Source of the DNA: Nitrospinota bacterium
Lineage (GTDB): Bacteria; Nitrospinota; Nitrospinia; Nitrospinales; VA-1
Length of the DNA: 64,000 bases
Direction of reading: 5' to 3'
NCBI GenBank assembly: GCA_009873655.1
Contig: WAIB01000006.1
Span: 3,674-67,673, forward strand
The notes beneath the pieces were generated by a model. That model saw only the letters and a program-made list of their open reading frames with translations, searched no databases and was not told where the DNA came from. Positions 27,725 to 37,116 of the stretch are shown one piece after another (position 1 is the stretch's first letter; each line of letters starts with the position of its first letter). The position numbers and the translations under genes are program-made.

Positions 27725-30112
27725 ATGACAACCATTATTCTAGTCATAATAGCCTTGGCCATTGCTGCCGGAGTGGTTTCTAAGTTTGTAAAAAAAGACC
27801 CCCCACCGAAAAAAAGCTCTTTTTCCGAAAGCGATTCTGATGAAACTTCGGGCCGTCCCAAATTACGGGATCCCAACCAGACAAAAAAAGCCAAAGCGGT
27901 AGTGGAAAAGGCCATAAAGATGTCCACGGAAATGGGAGTGGGAGATATCAAACTATATCTTCCACCAAAGGAACCCGAGTTATTCATAGGGAGGAAGGAA
28001 ATATTTAAAGATATTGTTGCCCGCACCGGAAAACCTCCTGTAATGATCAGTTTCAGTGGTCCCCAGGGGTTAGGGAAAACCACTATGGCGATCATGATGA
28101 TCAAAAGGTTTAACTCACAATTTCCGGGGGACCAGGTTTTTATGGACATGCGTGGAAGCGACCCCAAGGCCCCTTCCCCAATGGAAATAATGAGCAGGAT
28201 AATCACCCGCTTTAAACCCAATCAACCCTTACCTACAGATTTAAAATCCCTGACAAAACTGTATCGAACCATAATAAAAAAGCAAAAAGGGATCCTCATT
28301 CTCGACAATGCTTCGGGGCCCAAGCAAATCAAACCCCTGATTCCGCCCCCTTCCTGGCTTTTAATAACCACATCAGTAAAACCGATAAATTTACCCGGTT
28401 TTATTTCCATCCACCTGGAGCCCCTGGAATATCTGGATTCACACAATATGCTCACACGGCTTTGCCCAAAGCTCAGCCACGCGATTAAAGATATTTCGAA
28501 AATCTGTAAAGATGTGCCTATCGCCCTGGAATTGATCGGAAAACTTTTCGCCATCAACTCCACCATGGACCCGGAATATTTTGCCAATAAATTTCGCGAT
28601 ATAAAAAAGACCCTCGGGCATGGCGACAATGAAACCCCGGCTACAGGTATCGAATCCTCTTTGAAATACAGCTACACTCTTTTACCGGATAAAGCCTCAG
28701 TAGTGTTAAGGAAGCTTACCGCTTTTCCAGGATCCTTCAGTGCAAAAGCAGAGTCCTTTGTTTGCGAAGATACCGATAATTTATCGCTGATTGGCCTTGT
28801 CCAATATGGCCTGGTTGAAGTCAATGAAAATACAGACCGTTTTACCCTGCATGATCTGGTAAGAAAGTATTTAAAACCCCTTGCTTCTGCCGGTGAACTG
28901 GCAATGGCGGAACGGCGGCTTGCCACAGAGTTTATGAATGCCCTGGAAACCGTGGCAAAGCTGACTGCAAAAGGGGGAAAAGCTGCAATAAAAGGCATGA
29001 TGTATTTCGATCAGGAGCTGGATAACATTAAAGCAGGACAGGAATGGAGCCAGAAAAACTGTTCCCGAGACAAAGACGCCGCCAAAGTCTGCAGTGCTTA
29101 CACGGAAAATGGAGCGGAAATAATTGTTAAAAGACTGCAACCCGACGATACCATCCGATGGTTTGAAGCCGCTTTGTCAGCCGCTCAGCAACTTGGCGAT
29201 AAAGAAGCCGAGCGGATGCATCTCCTGAATCTCGGCCCGGAATACAACAGGAAAAACCAGCCGCAAAAAGCCCTTGAGTTTATGGAGAGAGCACTCAACC
29301 TGTGCGGAAAAGAAGGGGACTCGCAGGGGGAAAAAATAGCGATAAGGCATTTGGGCGTTGCCTGCATGGCCCTGAAAAATTATAAACAAGCAGTGGAATA
29401 TTTAGAACAGGATTTGAAATTCACACAAGCAGCCGGTGAAATAAAAGATGAAATGGATCTCCTGGAAAAACTGGGGGAAGCGACTCACAATATCGGCGAC
29501 CTTCAAAAAGCGGTCAAATACGGAGAACAAGCTTTTGAAATGTCCAAAAATGCGGGTGACAAATTAAAGCAAGTCAACCTTTTGAAAATGCTGGGGGAAA
29601 TAAGCCAGGAACTGCAGGAAACTGAAAAAGCGATCGACTATTTTGAAAATGCGCTTGATCTGGCACAAAGAACCAAGGGACAACCTTTTGAAACTGAAAT
29701 TACCAAAATGCTGAGCGAACTGGCAACTCAATCCGGGGATATTCAGAAAGCCCTCTCTTACCTGGAGAATGGATTGATTTCAGCAAAGAAAAATAATGAC
29801 TCAAAGGGAGAGGGCAAAATTCTGATTGAACTTGGAAACACTCATCGGGAAAACAACGATATCGATCAAGCCGCTATTTATTTTGAAGACGCATTGGAAC
29901 TTTCCAAAAAATCGGGAAACAAAGAGTTAGAAGCTGACGCGCTTTGGAAAATTAGTATCGGCCTGGGAAATGAAGAAAGATTGATCGAAGCAACCGAGCG
30001 GGCCAATGAAGCTTTGAAAATTTATGAGGAGATCCAACACCCGGATATCATGACGGTGCGGACACAAATTAGAAAATGGTCGAGCGGGGGAGGCCAGCCT
30101 CCTGCAGAATAA
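27725..30112 (+). CDS. STAND NTPase: N-terminal TM helix, NB-ARC-like ATPase, C-terminal TPR repeats
   Basis: TTIILVIIALAIAAGVV TM; SFSGPQGLGKTTMAIMMI Walker A; GILILDNASGPKQIKPLIPPPSWLLITTSVKP (AfsR-like Walker B/sensor); multiple TPR units. Confidence 0.88.
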   Translation: MTTIILVIIALAIAAGVVSKFVKKDPPPKKSSFSESDSDETSGRPKLRDPNQTKKAKAVVEKAIKMSTEMGVGDIKLYLPPKEPELFIGRKEIFKDIVARTGKPPVMISFSGPQGLGKTTMAIMMIKRFNSQFPGDQVFMDMRGSDPKAPSPMEIMSRIITRFKPNQPLPTDLKSLTKLYRTIIKKQKGILILDNASGPKQIKPLIPPPSWLLITTSVKPINLPGFISIHLEPLEYLDSHNMLTRLCPKLSHAIKDISKICKDVPIALELIGKLFAINSTMDPEYFANKFRDIKKTLGHGDNETPATGIESSLKYSYTLLPDKASVVLRKLTAFPGSFSAKAESFVCEDTDNLSLIGLVQYGLVEVNENTDRFTLHDLVRKYLKPLASAGELAMAERRLATEFMNALETVAKLTAKGGKAAIKGMMYFDQELDNIKAGQEWSQKNCSRDKDAAKVCSAYTENGAEIIVKRLQPDDTIRWFEAALSAAQQLGDKEAERMHLLNLGPEYNRKNQPQKALEFMERALNLCGKEGDSQGEKIAIRHLGVACMALKNYKQAVEYLEQDLKFTQAAGEIKDEMDLLEKLGEATHNIGDLQKAVKYGEQAFEMSKNAGDKLKQVNLLKMLGEISQELQETEKAIDYFENALDLAQRTKGQPFETEITKMLSELATQSGDIQKALSYLENGLISAKKNNDSKGEGKILIELGNTHRENNDIDQAAIYFEDALELSKKSGNKELEADALWKISIGLGNEERLIEATERANEALKIYEEIQHPDIMTVRTQIRKWSSGGGQPPAE

Positions 30113-30114
30113 GA

Positions 30115-30984
30115 TTATTTTTTTAATAAAGGAAATTGCATGGCTTCTCTCTGTGCCACATAACCTTCAGCACACAAACGAGCCAGGTTTCTGACCCTGC
30201 CGATAAAGCCTGTTCGCTCGGTAACACTAATAGCCCCTCTTGCATCCAACAGGTTAAAAGCATGCGAACATTTCAACGTGTAATCGTAAGCGGGAAGAAC
30301 CAGCTCCTTCTCCAGCAATTCCCTGGTTTCCGCCTCATACATATCAAACCATTGAAACAATCTTTCCTTGCTTGAAGCCTCAAAATTGTAACGGGAAAAC
30401 TGTTTTTCCGTTTCGAGGTGAACATCGCCATACAAAAGATTTTCATTCCACTTCAAGTCATAAACGTTTTCTACATTCTGCAGGTACATGGCAATTCGTT
30501 CCAACCCATAAGTCAATTCTGCCGTAACCGGTTTTAAATCGATGCCGCCCACCTGTTGGAAATAAGTAAACTGGGTGATCTCCATTCCATCCAGCCAAAC
30601 CTCCCAACCCAACCCCCAGGCTCCCAAAGTGGGGGATTCCCAATCGTCTTCCACAAAACGAATGTCGTGTTTCAATGGGTCCACCCCTAAAACAGTGAGA
30701 CTGTTTAAATATTGATCCTGCACATCCTGGGGGGAAGGTTTGAGAATGGTCTGGAACTGGTAATAATGTTGAAGCCGGTTCGGGTTTTCTCCATACCTGC
30801 CATCCGTGGGACGACGGGAAGGTTCAACATAGGCCGCGTTGTACGGTTCAGGCCCCAATACTCTAAAAAAGGTGACGGGATTGAACGTGCCGGCACCCAC
30901 CTCTATATCATAGGGCTGATGGACAGCACACTCACGGGTTGCCCAATAGTTTTGCAGGTTTAAAATGATATCTTGAAAATACAT
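30115..30984 (-). CDS. glyQ: Glycyl-tRNA synthetase alpha subunit
   Basis: [70 protein letters not shown]. Confidence 0.99.
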   Translation of the reverse strand: MYFQDIILNLQNYWATRECAVHQPYDIEVGAGTFNPVTFFRVLGPEPYNAAYVEPSRRPTDGRYGENPNRLQHYYQFQTILKPSPQDVQDQYLNSLTVLGVDPLKHDIRFVEDDWESPTLGAWGLGWEVWLDGMEITQFTYFQQVGGIDLKPVTAELTYGLERIAMYLQNVENVYDLKWNENLLYGDVHLETEKQFSRYNFEASSKERLFQWFDMYEAETRELLEKELVLPAYDYTLKCSHAFNLLDARGAISVTERTGFIGRVRNLARLCAEGYVAQREAMQFPLLKK

Positions 30985-31027
30985 AACCGATAGGGTTTAA
31001 CAGAGTTCAACCAATAAAGTCAACCCC

Positions 31028-31222
31028 GCGGAGAACCTCCGCAGGCAACAGCTCCATACCCGCCAAGCCAAGAAAATCCACAAGCCTTTTACCCATGCTT
31101 TTAAAAGGCAAACAAATCTAGAGGGTGGCGAACCGCCACAGGCAACAGCTCCATACCCGCCAAGCCAAGAAAACCCACAAGCCTTTTGCCCATGCTTTTA
31201 AAAGGCAAACAAATCTAGAGGG
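31028..31222. repeat. Two-copy 97-bp tandem element, each copy with two hairpins
   Basis: Copies offset by 97 bp; shared core GGCAACAGCTCCATACCCGCCAAGCCAAGAAAA(T/C)CCACAAGCCTTTT(A/G)CCCATGCTTTTAAAAGGCAAACAAATCTAGAGGG; flanking hairpins GCGGAG-AAC-CTCCGC and GTGGCG-AAC-CGCCAC. Confidence 0.95.
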
Positions 31223-31571
31223 AAGGAAACTTCAGTTTGGCTCCGGGGTAGGCTTTTTCAATAAGAATATCGATGACTTGTTTGATCGCTTTTATATGTT
31301 CTTTTGCTGATGGCATGGCATCGTAATCAGATTCCTCCTCATCAACAGAAATGATCCCTTCCCCCATGTAATTGCAATAGAACGAACCGAGCGGCTTGAA
31401 TTTTTCCAGGGGCTCATTTCCCTGATGTGAATTTACAATCACCATTACCTGCGAATCCCTTTCCCCGGGATAGATTTCAAAGGGCCCGCCCGTTTTAAGA
31501 GTGTGCTGCTTGCAATAATCAATCACCCGCTGCATCTCTTCGGGTGAAATGGCTTTATAGACAGTGTGCAA
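31215..31571 (-). CDS. Hypothetical protein (118 aa)
   Basis: ORF MHTVYKAISPEEMQRVIDYCKQHTLKTGGPFEIYPGERDSQVMVIVNSHQG... Confidence 0.75.
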   Translation of the reverse strand: MHTVYKAISPEEMQRVIDYCKQHTLKTGGPFEIYPGERDSQVMVIVNSHQGNEPLEKFKPLGSFYCNYMGEGIISVDEEESDYDAMPSAKEHIKAIKQVIDILIEKAYPGAKLKFPSL

Positions 31572-31611
31572 TTTATTTATGAAGAATTTATTGGGCCTTT
31601 ATAATCAGGCC

Positions 31612-32391
31612 TCAGCCGCCAGACTGGCCGATACCCATGAAAACAGATTCACCTTGATACGCAAAGACGGCTCCCGTAGATTCTATTTTCATAAGAGTAG
31701 CCGAATCAATGGTGTCTCCAATGCGCATTTTATGATTGCTGGTTTGCGCATTCGAAACAAAAATATGGTTGGATGAACTGTCCGGAGAAAAAAATATTAT
31801 TCCCTTCACTATTAATCCCGGTATGGAAAGGTGGCTGTTGATTTGCGGAATGCGGATATCATCCGGCTCGTCGGCAAGGGATTTTGCCGATGCAATCAAA
31901 GATTGAATTTCTAAAATACCTTTCTCGTGTGAGAGATTACCTCGCATACCAGGAACAATTGGCTTGGCGCGCTCAGCCGCTTTTCTCTCAATTCCAGAGC
32001 TTTCTTTTACCGGCTTTGGGGCCCTGATTTCCGAACTGGTATCTTGAGGAGTTTTGGATATTACCTGCTCGGGAATATTTGAAAGGGGAATACCGGGAAC
32101 GGAACTGACGGTTTGTTTTTTCACCGGAGGGGTTTGCTGCAGATATCCCGGTTGAGCCCGGGCAAATTGGACCACGGGTTGTTCTGGGGGATTATCCTTC
32201 CATAACCAAACCACCCCCAACACGGTTCCCACCAAAATCAAAACGCTTTTCCAAAGAAACTTAAGCGGGATTTTCGAATCAACACCAAAACCATCTTCGT
32301 CTTGAAGAACCAGTTCTTTTAAATCCAGTTTCTTTTCTAAAACGCTTTTTTCTTCTTCAAGTTTTTTTAGCGTTTTTAAAATCGTGCTCAT
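31612..32391 (-). CDS. GspB-like general secretion/pilus accessory protein
   Basis: Single TM and C-terminal IPGLIVKGIIFFSPDSSSNHIFVSNAQTSNHKMRIGDTIDSATLMKIESTGAVFAYQGE; adjacent to ExeA-like ATPase. Confidence 0.75.
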   Translation of the reverse strand: MSTILKTLKKLEEEKSVLEKKLDLKELVLQDEDGFGVDSKIPLKFLWKSVLILVGTVLGVVWLWKDNPPEQPVVQFARAQPGYLQQTPPVKKQTVSSVPGIPLSNIPEQVISKTPQDTSSEIRAPKPVKESSGIERKAAERAKPIVPGMRGNLSHEKGILEIQSLIASAKSLADEPDDIRIPQINSHLSIPGLIVKGIIFFSPDSSSNHIFVSNAQTSNHKMRIGDTIDSATLMKIESTGAVFAYQGESVFMGIGQSGG

Positions 32392-32416
32392 TGCTACGCC
32401 TGTAATTGAAGAAGAA

Positions 32417-34501
32417 CTACCGGGCTACCAGTTCCGGGGTTGAGTAAATTTGCAGTAGATTATAGACAAGCATTTTACTATCTGTTTTAAATTGACCGTC
32501 ATCTATAATATTGTTCTTTCGCTGAAATTCCCTGACAGCACGGATGGTTTTCGGCCCATATAAGGGAGCCTCCCTTCCCTGAAAATAACCAAGAAGCCGA
32601 AGATTTTTCTGCAGCCAGACAGCTTCCTTGCCCTCGAAACCGAGACCCAGGGATTCGGGCAGATTTTCAAAGTCCTTCCAGTAAACGATTGCCTTTCGTG
32701 TCCACAGGGAATTGATAATTGAAAGTGGCATCTCAATTTTATCCACCGATCCAAACACTCCCATATCTTCTTTGATAGAAGACAAAGACAGGTACTTCGT
32801 TCCCTGGGCATTGGGAAGCGATATTTCCAGTAAGGCTGGATAATTGAGGCTTTGCAGCCGTTTCATTGTTCCATTCATTTCATATTGGAGCAACTGGTTA
32901 TCCATTGTCAGTTTTTCCAAATCCTCCCGGGTATGCAAATCTTCAGGGGTGATGTTCCAGGTTTCGAGAATCCATTTAACCGCTTCCAGTTTACTTTCCA
33001 TGAGTGTCAGACTGGATAAATAGGTCACCAGTTTTTCTGAATCCGAAATATTCAATGCCCCATTTGTTTGCGCTTTGACAGGGGCCGGTTCAACAACAGC
33101 CGCCGGCTGGGGAACCGATTCGGGAACATCCAAAGGAAAGCTGGGAGTGACCGTCGCCGATGAAGCTGAATAATTTATCAACTCACCAGGAGACGACAAG
33201 TCGATTGGGTTTTCCTTTATCAATGCGGCAATGTCTTTTTCCCGGGTTTTGTTTTCCAAATCCGGCAGCGCAAAATAGTTCAATGCAAAAAAACCAATTC
33301 CGGCAGCCACCGCAGAGGGAATCACCAGTTTCCAGAACTTACTGGACCAGGACTCAAGAGGCGCCAAATTGCCAATATCCTTCACGGCTGTTTTGACAAT
33401 TTCGGGGACGATCTTTTTCGTACTCTCGGTGTAAGCGATCAGCAAGGTCCGGTCACAGATGACGTTGATCATTCGCGGAATACCGCGGGAAAAACGGTAA
33501 ACCGTCTCGGCCGCCTGACGGGAAAAACGTACTTTTCCTTTTCCCAAAGCAACATTCAACCGGTGCTGAATATAACCCCGGGTCTCTTCCAGGTTGAGCG
33601 GCAACAGTTCCCATTGAATGGTAATGCGTTGCCTCAACTGGCGTAGATCTTCTTTAGCGAGAACCTTGTCCAGCTCGGGCTGACCGATTAAAACAATCTG
33701 AATGAGTTTTTCGGTATCGGTTTCCAGGTTGGAAAGCAATCTCAATTGTTCCATCACATTGGGCTGTAAATCCTGGGCTTCATCAATGATAACAACTACT
33801 CGATGGCCTTTGGCTCTTTCTTCAAGCAAAAAAGTGTTGAGCAAATCAATCAGCTTCTTTTTACTTTTACTTTTGCCCGGCAAACCCAATTCACTATTGA
33901 TGGTCTGCAGCAATTCCAGCTCGTTGATGGCAGGATTAAATATGTAAGCTATATTAAAATCGGTTCTCAATTCCCTGAGGAAACTTCGGCAGATCATCGT
34001 CTTGCCGGTGCCCACTTCACCCACAATTTTTAGAAAACCATTGTTCTCCTGCAGACCATAAACCAGATGGGCCAGGACCTCCTTATGCTTGGGACTCAAA
34101 TAAAGATATTTCGGGTCGGGGGTCAGGTCGAAGGGTTTTTCAGAAAAACCAAAAAAGTCCTGATACACATTCTGGTGTTTGGGATTCTTAGCGCGTTCTT
34201 TACTCCCTATGAATTGAAGAGGACCGGGCTTAACAGGCGAGACAGGCTCAGGACCCTTTTTCACCCGCACCACGGCATCATAGGCCTCACGCTTCTCTTT
34301 ATTGGAGAGCGTATCATAAGCCTCCTGCGCCATCTCGATTTGCTCTTTTAAAGTAGGCTTTTCAGGTGATTCGGTTTTGCCGTCTGAAGAATCGAACTTG
34401 CTTATTAATTTCTGATATGCGCGATCGATCTCTTTTTGACTGGCATCAGGCTTTACGCCCAACAATTTGTAAAAATTCGGGGATTCAACTTCAATAATCA
34501 T
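32417..34501 (-). CDS. ExeA/GspA-like AAA ATPase with N-terminal J-like domain and C-terminal peptidoglycan-binding domain
   Basis: NFYKLLGVKPDASQKEIDRAYQKLISKF (J-like), FGFSEKPFDLTPDPKYLYLSPKHKEVLAHLVYGLQENNGFLKIVGEVGTGKTMICR (ExeA), LGYFQGREAPLYGPKTIRAVREFQRKN (PG-binding). Confidence 0.92.
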   Translation of the reverse strand: MIIEVESPNFYKLLGVKPDASQKEIDRAYQKLISKFDSSDGKTESPEKPTLKEQIEMAQEAYDTLSNKEKREAYDAVVRVKKGPEPVSPVKPGPLQFIGSKERAKNPKHQNVYQDFFGFSEKPFDLTPDPKYLYLSPKHKEVLAHLVYGLQENNGFLKIVGEVGTGKTMICRSFLRELRTDFNIAYIFNPAINELELLQTINSELGLPGKSKSKKKLIDLLNTFLLEERAKGHRVVVIIDEAQDLQPNVMEQLRLLSNLETDTEKLIQIVLIGQPELDKVLAKEDLRQLRQRITIQWELLPLNLEETRGYIQHRLNVALGKGKVRFSRQAAETVYRFSRGIPRMINVICDRTLLIAYTESTKKIVPEIVKTAVKDIGNLAPLESWSSKFWKLVIPSAVAAGIGFFALNYFALPDLENKTREKDIAALIKENPIDLSSPGELINYSASSATVTPSFPLDVPESVPQPAAVVEPAPVKAQTNGALNISDSEKLVTYLSSLTLMESKLEAVKWILETWNITPEDLHTREDLEKLTMDNQLLQYEMNGTMKRLQSLNYPALLEISLPNAQGTKYLSLSSIKEDMGVFGSVDKIEMPLSIINSLWTRKAIVYWKDFENLPESLGLGFEGKEAVWLQKNLRLLGYFQGREAPLYGPKTIRAVREFQRKNNIIDDGQFKTDSKMLVYNLLQIYSTPELVAR

Positions 34502-34862
34502 GCGCTCTCTTCCGTCTTGTTAGTCAAGAACCTGCCATTTGAGTACAAATTCATTGCAGAACTATAAGCTATTGAAACTTAATCTATTACTAATCTCTGG
34601 TATTTTTTTGCAAAAGTTCTCCCTGAAAACCATCCAGAATATCTTTAACACTTTATTTTCAAATAGTTATAGATTCTCCAAATTGTAATAATTGTATCCT
34701 TATTTTCACAAAAAATCAATAACTGCATAATAAACAATTAGTTATTAGATCCCCGGCAAAAATTGAGAATCGGGAGGATATTTTCAGGAAGTCGGGGCTA
34801 TTTTTTTTGAAAATGGAGTTGGGTTTCGGTGCTAAGATTGCCGAAAAATCTCAGGCAGTGAA

Positions 34863-35045
34863 ATGGAAGAGGAAAGAAAATTTTTTAAATGCCCCATATG
34901 CAAAAAACCCGCTTTGGCGGACAGAGAAAAAAACCCCTATCTTCCGTTCTGTTCGGAACGTTGTCGCACCATTGATCTGGGTGCCTGGCTGGATGAGAAA
35001 TACGTCATCGAAAGCGACGAACCTTTTTTCGATTCAGAGCAATAA
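34863..35045 (+). CDS. yacG: DNA gyrase inhibitor YacG (zinc-binding)
   Basis: FKCPICKKPALADREKNPYLPFCSERCRTIDLGAWLDEKYVI. Confidence 0.93.
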   Translation: MEEERKFFKCPICKKPALADREKNPYLPFCSERCRTIDLGAWLDEKYVIESDEPFFDSEQ

Positions 35046-35063
35046 GAAAACTTTTTTAAGGAA

Positions 35064-36200
35064 TTAGATATCGACAGGCGGGGCAGCGGCCTTCCTTAAA
35101 AAGACCTCGAGTATCTTTTTCTGATAAAGAACCACCGCAATATCCATCATGCCGTCCCGGTTAAAATCAGCACCTGCAATGGATCTGGGTTGGGACCCCA
35201 CCGCATAATTGTAGTGCGGGTATACAAAGCTTCCATCTCCGTTTCCGGGTATAACCGATATAGACGCACTGCGCCGGTTGCAAACGACAATGTCGGGAAC
35301 TTTATCACCGGTGAAATCACCTACCACAATATTATGCGGCCCTTTCTCTCCCGCAAAATCGTTCAGCTTGGTGAAAGCGCCTTTCCCGTCTCCCATAAAA
35401 ATACTGATGCTGTCTTTCATGGGGCTTGAGGCAATCAAATCCATCTTCCCATCCATATTCATATCATGATGCGTGAGAAAAGAGGATTGACTGCCCCCCT
35501 CAATCAACCTGGGTGGGGCAAAGGTTCCATCGCCGTTTCCGTAAAACATTTTTATGTAGCGCACCTTGACCGCATTGAGGGCCATAGCGATATCCTTATT
35601 ACCATCGCCGTTATAATCGCTGATGGTCATATGGGCGGGGGTGGGAGAGGCCTGGTAGGCTTCGGCCACCTTGAAAGTACCGTCACCAACCCCTAAAAGA
35701 ATGATCAATTTATTAAACCGAAGGGTTACAGCCAGATCGTTGATTTCATCGTTGTTAAAATCTCCGGATGCTATTGCAATGGGCAGACGCCCCACTTTCA
35801 CACTGGTCTTCAGTCTGAATAACCCATCTTTCTGTCCGAGGATTATTGAAACCTCGCCATCGCCATAGTTGCATAAAGCGATGTCAGCGATACGGTCGCC
35901 ATTAAAGTCTGCCAATTCGATAGCAAAAGGTTCACGGCCTGTCTCAATGGTCTGTGCTTCTTTGAAGGTTCCATCTCCCATGCCTTCGAAATAACTCAGC
36001 GAATTTCCGGCAGAGTTCACAACAATCAAATCGGGAAACTCATCATTGTTCATATCGTGAGCCCGGACCACTTCCGGCTTTTTGCCAACCATATAAGAGA
36101 CAGGTAAAGCAAAGATATCGGGTGAAGGCTGGCTCTGCCCGCAACCGGAAAATAACAATGCAGTTAAGATTAATAAAATCGGCTTATTAAGTTTCATCAC
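35064..36200 (-). CDS. FG-GAP/VCBS repeat lipoprotein
   Basis: Lipobox LFSGCGQ; repeated DMNNDEFPDLIVVNSAGNSLSYFEGMGDGTF-type units. Confidence 0.92.
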   Translation of the reverse strand: MMKLNKPILLILTALLFSGCGQSQPSPDIFALPVSYMVGKKPEVVRAHDMNNDEFPDLIVVNSAGNSLSYFEGMGDGTFKEAQTIETGREPFAIELADFNGDRIADIALCNYGDGEVSIILGQKDGLFRLKTSVKVGRLPIAIASGDFNNDEINDLAVTLRFNKLIILLGVGDGTFKVAEAYQASPTPAHMTISDYNGDGNKDIAMALNAVKVRYIKMFYGNGDGTFAPPRLIEGGSQSSFLTHHDMNMDGKMDLIASSPMKDSISIFMGDGKGAFTKLNDFAGEKGPHNIVVGDFTGDKVPDIVVCNRRSASISVIPGNGDGSFVYPHYNYAVGSQPRSIAGADFNRDGMMDIAVVLYQKKILEVFLRKAAAPPVDI

Positions 36201-36325
36201 GATGCCTCAACCAAACTCACATATAGAACGATTTTTCGTTTATACAGGATGCCCGGCAACTTGTAAACGAATTTGAAAAAATGATATACTTTTCAATAGT
36301 TTATATCTCACTTCGCCTCGAAATA

Positions 36326-37045
36326 ATGCCCTTCCATAAGTATTCGAAAATCTTTTTTCTTTTCGCCTTTTTATTGCTGGGTGCTTGCCAGGGATTTAAG
36401 TACGACCCCTGGCCAGAGACTCCCCTGGGTGTTCATCATACCGTCCAGAAAGGCCAAACCCTATTCGCCATTGCGCAGGCTTACGGAATCGATATAGAAG
36501 TCCTGCGCCGGGCCAACCAGATTCGAGACGCATCCAAAATTAAAGCGGGAACCCAGTTATGGATTCCCGGTGCAAGCCGTGTCCATTCGATTCCAAAAAC
36601 CACGAGCCCTCCATCGTCTAAGGCAACCCGATCTGCGAAAAAGAAACCGACTGTCCGACCTCGAAAGGGTATTCTCATCTGGCCAGCAAAAGGCACTCTC
36701 ACGTCAGGGTTCGGAAAAAGAAATGGACGTAAACATGAAGGCATTGATATTGCCGGACCCAAAGGGACACCCATTTATGCGGCAGCAGCAGGAAAAGTTG
36801 TTTTCAGCGGCTGGGGTCCGACAGGTTATGGAAAGATGGTTATCATAAAACACCGAAACCACCTGACCACCGTATACGCGCACAATTCAAAGATACTGGT
36901 AAAAAAAGGAATACAAGTAAAACAAGGTCAAAAAATTTGTTTAATGGGAAGCACGGGGCGCTCCACCGGATCGCATTTGCATTTCGAGGTAAGAAACGAC
37001 ACCGAACCCAAAAATCCAATAAAATATCTACCTGTGAGAAGATAA
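36326..37045 (+). CDS. LysM + M23 peptidase lipoprotein (NlpD-like)
   Basis: LLLGACQ lipobox; HHTVQKGQTLFAIAQAYGIDIEVLRRANQI LysM; GRKHEGIDIAGPKGTPIYAAAAGKVVFSGWGPTGYGKMVIIKH...GSHLHFEVR. Confidence 0.93.
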   Translation: MPFHKYSKIFFLFAFLLLGACQGFKYDPWPETPLGVHHTVQKGQTLFAIAQAYGIDIEVLRRANQIRDASKIKAGTQLWIPGASRVHSIPKTTSPPSSKATRSAKKKPTVRPRKGILIWPAKGTLTSGFGKRNGRKHEGIDIAGPKGTPIYAAAAGKVVFSGWGPTGYGKMVIIKHRNHLTTVYAHNSKILVKKGIQVKQGQKICLMGSTGRSTGSHLHFEVRNDTEPKNPIKYLPVRR

Positions 37046-37116
37046 AGTTTTCAACGCGACCTATTTTTGGTAAAAACGACTGGCAACTTATCGATCAGTT
37101 TTAGAAAGGCAAATTC

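Noticed and set aside
27706-28629. Minus-strand ORFs antisense to the STAND gene
   Set aside because: The plus-strand frame is continuous with NB-ARC and TPR motifs; the antisense ORFs lack domain signals.
27725-30112. Claiming a proven antiphage defence system
   Set aside because: No effector domain or neighbouring defence genes are visible; STAND/TPR proteins also have ordinary regulatory roles.
31028-31222. CRISPR-like repeat-spacer
   Set aside because: Only two copies, the repeated part (about 82 nt) is far longer than the variable part (15 nt), and the variable part is a self-complementary hairpin.
34718-34746. AATAACT...AGTTATT inverted repeat in the AT-rich region before the ExeA-like gene
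   Set aside because: Short 7-bp arms in very AT-rich sequence; could easily arise by chance.
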